Positions 24,428 through 35,400 of a DNA stretch of 64,000 bases are shown here, piece by piece. Position 1 is the first letter of the stretch; each line of letters begins with the position of its first letter. Source of the stretch: Rostratula benghalensis. Lineage: Eukaryota; Chordata; Aves; Charadriiformes; Rostratulidae. Position numbers and translations under genes: made by a program. The stretch lies in the NCBI GenBank assembly GCA_013399305.1, contig VXAI01000374.1:124001-188000 (forward strand), given 5' to 3'. The notes beneath the pieces are model-generated. The model ran no database searches. It was given only the letters and a program-made list of their open reading frames with translations, and had not been told where the DNA came from.

Positions 24428-27400
24428 ATCCAGAATTTGATGAGGTCTTTGCTTGTCACCTTTAAGCATCACATCAGTAATTCACGAAGCCACTACTAAA
24501 GTTGTTGAGTGCAAGCAGCAGTGAAAATTAAGCACTAATAACTTCAAAGGTAGGGTGTCCATAAAATGAGTAGATACCACTGAGGTCATCTGTACTATCT
24601 GAACATAAGTGATGGAAAATGGTACAAGAGCTCAGCATTTCATCAGCTGCAAATTTCTAAAAAAAGCACCACTGATGCCAAGGGTGGTTACACAGCCAGT
24701 AGATGAGGTACTATGAACAGAAGTTCACATCACCATTACTATGAAGATCTCCATACATTTCTTGGCTTTAAAAGCTACTAGCTTATGAGACAGCACTTCA
24801 ATAAGCCCAGAGAACCAAAATAACACATTAATGAGTCACTGTACTGGGAAGTGGGTTAGCAAATAATGAAACCATGACCACTTTGTATTTGTAACCTTTC
24901 CTGAGAACAGGAAGGTTCAGGTGAGCTGCAGAATTATGTTTACATAGTCATTGGCTTTTCAGAGCCACATGTAAAGCAAGAACCTCAGTCACCTGAGGAA
25001 TTAACCTGTGACAAATCACACTGCAGCACGTCAGTTAACAATGTGTCTATTAAGGGGCTGCTAAACATCTGCTAGACTTTCAAGCTAGCCAACCAAGTCT
25101 GTATTGGATATTGCTATTGCAGGAAGTTTAGTCCTGAGAACTAGCAATACAGGTTTTATGCAATATTAAAGAGCAAGTACTGAATTTACAATATAAAAGT
25201 TACAGGATTATTTTGAAGGGAATGATACATTAGTAAATTAAGATAGCTGGCCCTGGTGTAAAAGCAATCAAGCCTCTTATGAAGATATCTCCATACAATT
25301 CATTTTCCATCTTACTGTGCTTTCAGTATATCAAACCCAAAAGAACATAGGAAGACAAAATTATTACGAATAACTTCAAGAAAGAGAACAAATCAATGGA
25401 CCCAGTGTTTCCATGCTCTTGAATTATTTAAGTACTGTTTGACTTTCATGATTCCAATACACAGATATGTCAGAAAATGTGCTGCTCTGGAAGACCACAG
25501 CCCCTGTTGGTATTCATTTGAACAGCCCCATGGGGCTGTACCAATTTACACCCGTGGGCTGCTCTAGACTCTAGAGGAGATTTGATTATTAAAGTGATAG
25601 CTCCACTAAAAGCTTGTAGATCAGAGATGTATCTGGCTGCTTTGATTTTTGACAATAAGCATGAAGACTAGTGGAATGTATATTTAGGATCAATAAACTT
25701 GAGTCTTAGTGTGGATGGATGGCAAAGGCACACAAGCTGGTGTGTATTAGAAATAGTGAAATCACTTCATTAAAAATAAAGAGGGAGAATAGAGGGGGGG
25801 GGGGGAAATCACATTTCCAGAGTTAGAGTAGAGCTCTTTAAGTGGCTTTATAGTATAAAAAAGATGAAAGGGTAGAAAAATCCAAATACAGATGCTGCAC
25901 AATCAGATCAAATGGCATATATTTTATTATAGGCAAAAGAAACAGGTACTTGCACCCTTTGCTACACACTGAGATTAATCATTCATTATGGGTCTGGCAG
26001 AAAATGAGAAGGACAGCATAAAAGACTGCTGTCATCAGTGGCACTCCCTGAATTTAACAAGGTAAAATTCCTGTTCAGCTGGAACGATGAAATTATCAAG
26101 GTCTGGGAAGCACAGGACTGAGGAAGCATAAATGATTTATAACTGAGTGAGGACTCCACCTTATCATGTCTCAGAGCTATGAATTCATCCGTCTCAGACG
26201 GGAGAAGAAGAACTGACTATCAGCAAGAACATGTCTCTCCCATCTCTCCGCAGACCAGGCAGGACACCAAAGGTATATGGCAATCTCAGGGAGGAACACA
26301 GGGCCCTTTTAAACATGATACCACAGCCCGTTCAGTGAGCTTTTATGGAGCTATTTCCTGCTTTATCAAGTATATCTCAGACCTTCAAAGATTTCCCTGT
26401 CCTTTGCAAAACTTACTCCACTGTTCCCAACTGCTGCAGTGCCTGGATCATGTCTATTTACTGCTGTGCCAGTTCAGCATTTGATTCTTCCCAGAAATCA
26501 TGAAATTGCTGAAGATGTAGTAGCATGGAAAAAATGATGTTGCCAGCAGCTGGGGGCCTTTGCCTTTCAGTAGGGCCCTGTACTTTTAAAGAGCATTGCA
26601 AGCACAGAAACAAACACCTGATAACCCAGCAGAGCCAGTCCTCCCACCCATGGCAACGAACACACACACTGGGTTAGAGATGCTTGCTAACAAAGTGCAG
26701 TTTCCCACACCAGGGAGTATTTTGCAGTAAGTAATCTTTCTTCAAGAGGCCCCTCTGGCTTGCTGGCAGTGAGGGGAGATGTACACCAAGTCAGTGCCAT
26801 GCCATGGCTTCACTTGGGCTCCAGAGTACCCCTAGAAGGACAGTTACTGTTGGAGATACTAGAATATGTTCAAAAAAATCCTTTAGGATAAGCATGGCCA
26901 AAGCAGTCCTTTAGAGGCAGGTGGATTTGCCAGATTAGACAGCCAAATTACAACAATCAGTTCCTGTTTGTGTTGTAAACTCTGCACTGCAGGGCCAGCA
27001 CTTACCCCTGAACCTGTGGAACAAGACTATCGCTAACAAAAATGGAATCAAGAGAAAATTTGATATATGTACTGAAATACCTGCCATAGAAATGCTAGAA
27101 AACAACATTAAAATAAAAATGCTAGTAAGGCTGGAAATTCTCAGCCTTTGATGTGTAACAGCCAGGCCTTAGTTATAGGGGTTTAGGTAGGTTGTATCAT
27201 AATTGCCAACCCCAGGATTTCTTTTCCTGGGGCAGGCAGCTCTGCCTAGCATTAGCCCCATGTTGTCACTCCACTCCCAGCCAGACTTGCTCAGCAAGCA
27301 CTGGAACAGATCTATCAGTAGTCTAGCTGTGTGAATAGTGGCTTTGCCCCCTCACAAAAAGTGGATTTGTGACAATTTTAAATGGTAATACTGCTTTCCA

Positions 27401-28165
27401 GCATGAGAACTCCACTTGCTGTTGGGGAACTTGTGCAAAAGAAAAATAATTTATATATTAACATATGTAAAACTGAAAGAAAAAAACCCTTTGAGAAATT
27501 AATGTAGCCAGGTGGGAAACAACTCTTGAGAAAGTTGTTATACAATGGTTAGTGAATTCTCTATCAATATCCAGCAAGTGGCTGTCTTGATTACAGTAAA
27601 TTCTAAAGGCAATACAGCCTCTTCAATGGAAGAGCCAACTACAATACCATTTGCAGAATCAAATCACTTAATTTGTGTCAAGCCTTTGGTTTCTGCCTGC
27701 CTCTTTTGGACTTTGAAGTTTTCTTTGCCTTGGAAAGGAAAAAGAGTTTAAAATGTGATCGTAAGGGGGGAATAATATAGAAATTGGTCAGGAAAGTCCT
27801 GCTGAGCCAGCTACAATTCACAGGTCTAAGCTGATCTTGGGTACCCAGCAAGGTGCTGATTCAGCTTCAGTTTTCATGAATCCAGAAGAATAAAGCAGTG
27901 TTAACCAAGAGTAGAAAAAACAGCCAAAACCCCACCCAAAATCCAAGAACAGAAACACATCTTCATTGTGGCCTTATTTGTCTATGAAGCCTCATTTAAT
28001 CTGTCTCAATCATCACACCAAAACTTTTACTATTTATAAGGTTGTCTTGTTCCAGTCTATCTATTGTGTTCCATTAAAACAAACTTTACAACATGAGATC
28101 CCAAGGCTGTGGCTGGCTCCTCAAGCTCATTTTAAGGATGCAATGTCAAGTTTACCAGTGTCAGA
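24428..28165. other. No gene recognised
   Basis: No CR1 or LTR signatures and no recognisable exons. A homopolymer G run is listed separately. Short open frames near 26179-26667 overlap on both strands and show no domain. Confidence 0.55.
25794..25805 (+). repeat. G12 homopolymer
   Basis: Twelve consecutive G, preceded by a GGG eight bases upstream. It is prone to replication slippage and sequencing error and could form a G-quadruplex together with the upstream GGG. Confidence 0.85.
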
Positions 28166-28430
28166 AGAATCATAGAATTGTCTAGGTTGGAAGGGACACC
28201 TTTCAGTTCACCAAGTCCAACCATTAACCTAACAGCCAAAATCACCACTAAACCATGTTGCAAAGCCCCATATCTACCCAGTTTTCAAGTACCTGCAGGA
28301 ATGGCAATTTCACCACTTCCCTGGGCAGCCTGTTCCAATATTCGATAACAGTTTCAGCAAAGAAATTTTTCCTTATATCCAATCTAAACCTCCCCTGGCA
28401 TAACTTGAGGCCCTTTCCTCTTGCCCTAGA
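28166..28430 (-). mobile_element. CR1 3'-end fragment, includes the end of ORF2
   Basis: The plus strand begins AATCATAGAATTG and then GTTGGAAGGGACACC, which is the reverse complement of a CR1 tail, so the element lies on the minus strand. Its minus-strand frame (28463-28248) encodes the C terminus of the CR1 ORF2 protein: GLKLCQGRFRLDIRKNFF followed by EYWNRLPREVV, the usual IRKNFF...WNRLP pair. The recognisable similarity stops near 28430, so roughly 265 bp of 3' end remain. It cannot move by itself because the endonuclease and catalytic reverse-transcriptase parts are absent. Confidence 0.93.
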
Positions 28431-28590
28431 AACCTTCATAGGTTCACTGCTATTTACAGTCATTTAATTTTTGTTGGATTTCTGTGAAAAACTGAATAAG
28501 CAAATCTGTGCAAGTAAAAAAGGCAGCCTAGATTTTTTCCATAGGACCTTTCTATTCTTTCTCACATCTCAAAGATGTTAATTTTAAAGA

Positions 28591-28655
28591 TCATAGAATC
28601 ATAGAATGATTTGGGTTGGAAGCAACCTTAGAGATCACCAAGTTCCAACCCTCCT
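28591..28655 (-). mobile_element. CR1 3'-tail fragment
   Basis: The plus strand reads TCATAGAATCATAGAATGAT, then TTGGGTTGGAAGCAACCTTA, then GAGATCACCAAG and CCAACCCTCCTG. This is the reverse complement of a CR1 3' terminus with its two tail repeats. Similarity is lost near 28655. It lies 160 bp from another minus-strand CR1 tail. Their different internal sequences show two separate insertions rather than one broken copy. Confidence 0.93.
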
Positions 28656-28777
28656 GACATTTCCTCAGATCTTCCAAAGTGGGCTTTGACCTGAGGAAGA
28701 GATGGGTGAGTGCACACATCCCACCCCAATTGCTATTTTTGCTAAGATAGCCTTTGAAATCTTGTAATTATTAAAAC

Positions 28778-28803
28778 GGGGGGGTAACAAGGGGGGTTGG
28801 GGG
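28778..28803 (+). other. G-quadruplex motif
   Basis: G7, TAACAA, G6, TT, G5. Splitting the first run gives four G-tracts of three or more with loops of 1, 6 and 2 nt, a canonical intramolecular quadruplex pattern. It is followed by an A-rich stretch (28808-28829). Confidence 0.7.
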
Positions 28804-31591
28804 TAAATTAAAAAAAAAATAAAAAACCCAAAAGCTTGTTTCTTAATATAGATATGCAGGAGAGAATCATCTTACCCAACAATGAATGGCTAAAACTCAG
28901 GCATCTAGGCTAAGTTAGCAGACAACTCACTCTGTTGCATCAGAAGGGTCTTAAGCCATTAGTTAGACACTTGCCCCACAAATGGACAAATTAATCCTTC
29001 CCCAGGATTCCTGATTTGCATAGCTTAGCCTTTGCTTTTCTGCCATAGTTGAAACCACAAGGCAGTAGTAACAATCTTCTATTTACAATTGACGTGTTTC
29101 AGCTCCTAAATAGAAACAGTACCTGGCTGAACGTCAAGTTATCTCACTCTTCTGCGCAGAAAGAGATGCTGGTTTCTTCCAAGAGCAGAATTAAGAAGAA
29201 ATTTTGATGCTGAGAGTGTGACCTAATTACCTTGAGTATTTTGAAAGAAATACATATGCAGGCTACACATGTGCCATAACTACATCACTACTAATCAAAA
29301 GCATCCTGAGCATTTATAGAGTTCATTACTGAAGTGGGAGACAGAACCATGTCAGGCTATTATATCAGCTATCTGCTGTAAACCCAAGCAATAAGAAGCA
29401 GCATCTTTGCAGCTGGCCTTTTGTGCCTCATCTTTTTCTCAGCATCAGAGTGAAAGTGGTTCAAAACATGCTCAGAACTGGTAACAGAAGACTTATGAAT
29501 GAGCCTGAATGAACCCCTCACAGAAATAAAACACAGTAGTGATTGTAAAAACAAATGAATTTGTGTTTGAACCAACAGTCTTTTTCACACTCTGGATTTA
29601 CTTGCTGTCCCAGAGATTAGCTTACAACCAGTGCTGCAGGCTATTGAGAACTAGCTGTTCTTTCCCCCAGAAAAACCAAGTGGTCACTCTCCAGCATGAC
29701 TCCAGTAGATAGAGCAGTGACAGAGTTCTACAGTGGTCTGGCTTTCCCGCACAAAGGCGTTAAGACATGCAACACAGAACTCCTGTTAAAAAATCTCACA
29801 GATGGCAATTCAGAAGAGGAATTCCTGGAGAAGGAGAAACAATGAGAAGTAAATCACAAAAAGGTTGGCACAAGAACTCAATTCATGACCTTTACAAAGC
29901 CCTCTGTGCACACAAAGCCCAGCTGTACATTTTGGTTTGGACTGAATGGGATTTCTTTGCAGTTTTCAACACTGCAGGTGCAGATGAGTAGACAGAAGGC
30001 GAGGGACAATGGCAGTACTCATGGAGTAACCAGCGACTGGTTAAGGCCTCTGGCTATTCCTTCAGCTCAGACCTCACTCAAGGTGCCTCACATGGTGCTC
30101 CCGGCTGTGTGTGAGGACCCTGTAATGTAGTGCTTGAAGTCAAAGGCTGAATGTTTTCCAAAGGTGGAAGACAGGCAGGTTGTGTGCTAGCCCAGTTCCC
30201 CCCTGCCAGCTGCAGCAGTCGATAAGCCTGGGCAGCTGCCAGCCCCCTGTGTGCCACCACAGTGCCCGGTGTTGGCGGAACGAGCGAGACGCTCTGAAAG
30301 ACCAGCTCAGACGTTGTTCCTGGACATACCCCTTTGAGTGCCCTCATTCACACAAGTGTCTTTTGTAAGGGCCAGATGGCTCCCTTACATTTATCATCAA
30401 ATGACCATAAGCGAAGCATTTCTTCCCTCCGTCCTTCAGAAAGAAGATGCAGGGTCCAGGCCACCTCTGTTTGTGGTTTGCCTGCATGCATGGAGAATTT
30501 AAGTCCCACAACACAAGTCCCAGGCACATTGGAAGGACCTGATGACTCTTTGTCATTGCAGCTGACAGATATGGCATTTAAGACTCTGTGCATCAAACCA
30601 GCTGGGAAATACATTCACTTCCCTTTGGAATGACAATACAGTTCTTCACTTTCCATCTCCACCCAAACATACACATTACAGTTCCAGTTACCCAAATACT
30701 TTATGGCAGATCCAAATATCAATTAGACTTGGAAAAAAATCCTCCTGGGCTTTAAAGACTGCCTCAGACAACCATGGCCCAAGCACAGAGACTTCCACAC
30801 ATCTTGGCCAGGTTTTGCAGGGAGCAAGCTGTGCTCTGGGACAAGTAAGTCAGAGTCAGAGTGGGCAAGTCAGAGGATTCCCTGTGGCCACCTGGCTCTG
30901 ATAACAAGTGGGTGCTCATGGAAGCAGTGCCAAGAAAACAGGAAGAAAACGGCAAACATCTTGTTCCGTAGTACAGCATAGGGAACAGCATTTGTTTCCT
31001 ACACTCATCTATCCAATCTAGCTAGATTCACCTAACTGGTACACATCAGCAAAATATCTGTCTCTGTTTGCTCACAAAACCATACCAATGCTGTGACTAG
31101 CAAAGGGTGAGAAAAAGAACATAACTCCCCGTAGACTTAGTTATTTTGCACACAATATAACAGGTAGCACTGAATTACTTTCTTTGAAAACATGCAACTA
31201 ACCACAGAGTGGCTCACCAAGGCCAACAGCCCTCATTAATGTCATTAATAAAGTAGTGTACATCTACTTCCCCCTGCTTTAACTGGCAGGTCTGTTATCA
31301 ACACCACTGACAACAGGATGCTTTCTTACATATAAACATACCATCCTGCAGTCACTACATGTTGTTTTCCTTTGAGCAACTTTACAACTTTTAGTAGAGT
31401 GAAGCATAACTACGTTTCATAGAAGGAGAATTCCTTTAAGACAATAACACTTCCCTTTCTAATTAAGGCTAGTTATTTATCTACATGTATATGAGTAAAA
31501 ATAGTAAAATAAAAACATTGTTTCACACTATTTCATTGAAACAAGCTCTCTACACATAGAGCTTGAATTAACAAGAGTGTTACTGGGAGAA
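28804..31591. other. No gene recognised
   Basis: No repeat-family ends were found. A moderately GC-rich patch at about 30040-30340 contains several CpGs and overlapping open frames on both strands (up to 99 codons), none with a recognisable domain. Confidence 0.55.
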
Positions 31592-32432
31592 AATCACAGA
31601 ATCACAGGGATTGGAAGGGACCTTGAAAGATCACCTAGTCCAATCCCCCTGCTGACCTAGATCAGGTCACACAGGAATGAGTCCAGGCAGGTTTTGAATA
31701 TCTCTAGAGAAGGAGAGTCCACCACCTCTCTGGGAAACCTGTTCCAGTGCTCCGTCATCCTCACTGTGAAGAAGTTTTTCCTCATATTTAAGTGGAACCT
31801 CCTGTGTTCCAGCTTGCACCCATTGCCCCTTGTCCTATCACTGGCCATCACTGAGAAGAGCCTGGCTCCATCCTCCTGACACTCACCCTTTACATATTTA
31901 TAAACATTCAGGAGGTCACCCCTNNNNNNNNNNNNNNNNNNNNNNNNNNNNNNNNNNNNNNNNNNNNNNNNNNNNNNNNNNNNNNNNNNNNNNNNNNNNN
32001 NNNNNNNNNNNNNNNNNNNNNNNNNNNNNNNNNNNNNNNNNNNNNNNNNNNNNNNNNNNNNNNCCCAGAACTGGACACAATATTCCAGATGGGGTCTCAC
32101 CAGGGCAGAGTAGAGGGGGAGGAGAACATCTCTGGACCTACTGACCACAGCCCTTCTAATACACCCCAGGATGCCCTTGGCCTTCCTGGCCACCAGGGCA
32201 CAGAGCTGGCTCATGGTCATCCTGCTGTCTACCAGGACCCCCAGGTCCCCTTCCCCATCACTGCTCTCCAACAGTACAGTTCCCAACTTGTACTGGTACC
32301 TGCAGCTTTTCTTGCTCAATTGTAGGACTCTACACTTGTCCTTGTTATATTTCATTAAATTTCTCTCTGCCCAGCTCTCCAGCCTGTCCAGGTATCACTG
32401 GATGGCAGTACAGCTTTCTGGCACGTCAGCCA
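31592..32432 (-). mobile_element. CR1 3' part with open reverse-transcriptase C-terminal frame, spans an assembly gap
   Basis: The plus strand starts with AATCACAGAATCACAGGGAT and TTGGAAGGGACC, the reverse complement of a CR1 tail of the GTGATTCTGTGATT type. The minus-strand frame 32355-31657 is open for 232 codons, including 47 unknown codons at the gap. It encodes the segment after the reverse-transcriptase catalytic motif: CRVLQL, GDLGVLVDSRM, LYSALVRPHLEYCVQFW, then after the gap [28 protein letters not shown] and the usual C terminus. The catalytic FADD motif lies upstream and is missing. With no stop or frameshift visible in this part, it is better preserved than the CR1 at 46.2-48.9 kb. 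Confidence 0.94.
31924..32063. other. Assembly gap (140 N)
   Basis: 140 consecutive N inside the CR1 element. The CR1 frame continues in the same register on both sides. Confidence 1.
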
Positions 32433-35400
32433 GAAATGTACACAAAATGTACAGGTTCAGGAAAGATTACCAATGAAATCAGTATTTTGACTACAGGGAA
32501 CAATTTGAGACCTTTGTTCCTGCTAAATGGAGCATCCTGTGTGTTACACTAGACTTGACTAATAGCTCCAGCACCAGATTCAGGCTCAGCTCAAGCAGGC
32601 ACACAGGGAGGAAAGATTAACAGCCTTCCACAGTAACTCTGGGATGACCGGGGTGATGTGACCACAACCAGCCAGGCTGCAGTCATCCTCCTGGCAACCA
32701 AAGGCTGGACAGAGGGCCTCAAAAAATAAGAGCCAAGGCACTTGAAGACACAGGCATTTGCCATGGACTGAAGAGTGAACAATGACTGAATTAATGATGT
32801 AGCCATGTAGCCTGGGGCTGAGTGGACTGTCAGTGAGCTGTGCAACTTGGGTTGTTTAGGTGCATGTCCCCCACATTCCTTCCTCCCCTCCAGAAACTAC
32901 TGTTTTTCATTTGAGAATGTTTGTTGAACTTGACAACATTTACTGAAGGAAAAGATAACCCATGAAATATTTTATCATGTGAAAGAATTTCATGTTTTAT
33001 TAGCAACAGTAAAATGTATCACAAATTTGTCCCACAAACTTGTACTTTTTAAATATAAAGTGGTTTCATTTTACATGTATCTTTAAAAGGAGTCTATCCA
33101 CAGTGGCACAGTTAACTCTGAGGACAGACTTGGATGTTAGACCAGTTTCAGTAGCCAGTGGTATAGGCTACCAAAGCTTACGAGTATGCAACTGGGAATG
33201 CTATGTTAAGAGAGAAATCCCTCAAAGACAGAAACACTAAAACTGAAAGATTAATTCATAAAGACTGCAGCAAAAGCTCACAAGAGACATAGTCAACCTA
33301 AAGAACTATATGTGCCCCTTGAATCCAATTCACCCTTGCTGGACTACATCTCACACAAACCCCCTCTCTTCCTGCTGTGAAGACTAACAAGTTTCAGGCT
33401 TGTCATCTGAACACATTTGCAAACTCCTTCTCATTTTTACAGCTGCATCAAGCCATCATCTGTCTAGTAGTTTGAAGATGGACTCTTAGTTGTTTTCATG
33501 TGTTAAAATAAATAACAAAGAAAGAAAGTAGTTGGGCAAAGTATTTTAAACCAAAACAAACTTCAACCCGGCTACTGTTTCTCCTTTACCTATTGTGGCA
33601 AATACCAGATAAGCTCTGATCTGACCTTTACAGGCAGCCTTGTCCAACCTTCAAGTGCTATGCATTGTAAAGTCTGCCTCCGAGATTGTGATCAAAACCC
33701 CTGATACCAGACAAATGTCAAAAAGAGAAAAGATCTAGGAAATGTTAATAGCGTGCCTTTAATCACATCCTGGCTCTTCAGCACAAGGCAAACAGCTTGC
33801 TAGAGCTTCAGCTGTAGTACAATAACAATGAATGTGGTGGCATTGTTAACTCTCACCTACTATTATGTTAAGTGTGCATGACTTACTTTTAACAGAACAG
33901 TTCAGTTCACATTTGTTACACAGACAATAGCAGCACTTTGGGAGAGGGCATAAAACTTTCAAATCTCCAGAGACATGTTCAATGTGACAGTAATTCACAG
34001 GTTGTTCAAAGCTACCTTTCAAGCAAAAATAGGCTTTTGCAGCAATGCAATCCCACCACCTCCCTATTTTTTTTAATCTGTTCCATTCATAAATTTGAAT
34101 AGCAAATATTTTACAAGAACTCCTAAACATACACGAATAAAATTAAAACCATCTCAAAGTTAATCTGTTTAAGCTGCAAACGTATCTAGAGAGCATGAAT
34201 TTCACCGGGCAGGAAATAAGAACACAGCATCATCTCTTGAGGCACAACAGCCCATTATTTACTGAAGGCAGATAGAGGGAGCTGTTGCTATTCAAACGGG
34301 AGAGGCTCTTGGACAGACACAGGATGATGTATAATCAAGCAGTTTGAAAGATGACTGGCACTGAAGACCTCATTTACTAAGGTCAAAGAGAAAACGCGTC
34401 TGTAATTCCCCCCATTTGCTTGTATGGTTTTCATCATCTCTTGAAAGAACAGCACCAACAGTCATGCAGAAGTGTTGCATAACATTAAAAGTAAGTTTTT
34501 CAAGCCTGCATCAATTACAGTCCATTATCAAAGCCAAGTAGATTTGGTAACATTTATCCCCAGATATGCCTTTTACCAGGGTGTGAGGGAGCAGTTGCTA
34601 TGGACCAATACAGGGTTGCAGACAGAAAGGTCCAAGCAGCTCATCCCATGCTGCCTCAGGGCAACATGGACCCAGGTTCAAACTGTCTGCTGCAGGCTTG
34701 CAGCATGACCCTCGCCAAGTCACTTAGCTCTGGTCACCCTCCCTGCAAGAGCCTCTTGCCTTCCAGCATTGCTGGTGGCAGTTCTAGGTTAGGACCCAGC
34801 TCCAATTTTCTAGGCTCAAGCCATTTTCTCAGCGACCCATCTAAACTCTGGCAGCTGAATTGTTCAGGAACAACAATCTGTCCTCAAACCTAGGATCATA
34901 AAACTATGAGGTCCTATTCTGGATAAGACTGAAGTCCAGCTAACTAGTATCTTCTATGTAGCAATTACTTACAGCAAGAGTCAATACAGATCTTGACCCC
35001 ACTACTATATCCTTCCATTTTGACAGGTAAGAGATGAGTGTTCCCAAGAAAGATTTCATCTAGAGTATTAACTGCATTAATGGATATTCAACATGACCAT
35101 TAACTTCACTAAGCCTTTCTGAAGTTTTACTAAAACGCTCTATAGCATTCTCTGGCAGTGAGGTCCAAAGGTTAATTAAGCACTGCAAGTTAAAAATAGT
35201 TTTAAACTCTCCACTCAACAACTTTATTTGCTGCCTTATTTTCTTCTAATGACAAGTTTCTCAACAGCCCTTACTCCCACCCCACATACAGAAACAAAAT
35301 CACTGTCCAATTATCAACTATGGTACTAAACACTAGCCATCACTGCTCTCCTCCCAGGATGGGGAGTCACCAGGAATAGAGGAAAAAGCCAACACCTCAG

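Noticed and set aside
31830..32325. Plus-strand frames crossing or adjoining the first gap
   Set aside because: They are antisense shadows of the minus-strand CR1 reverse-transcriptase frame and include unknown codons.
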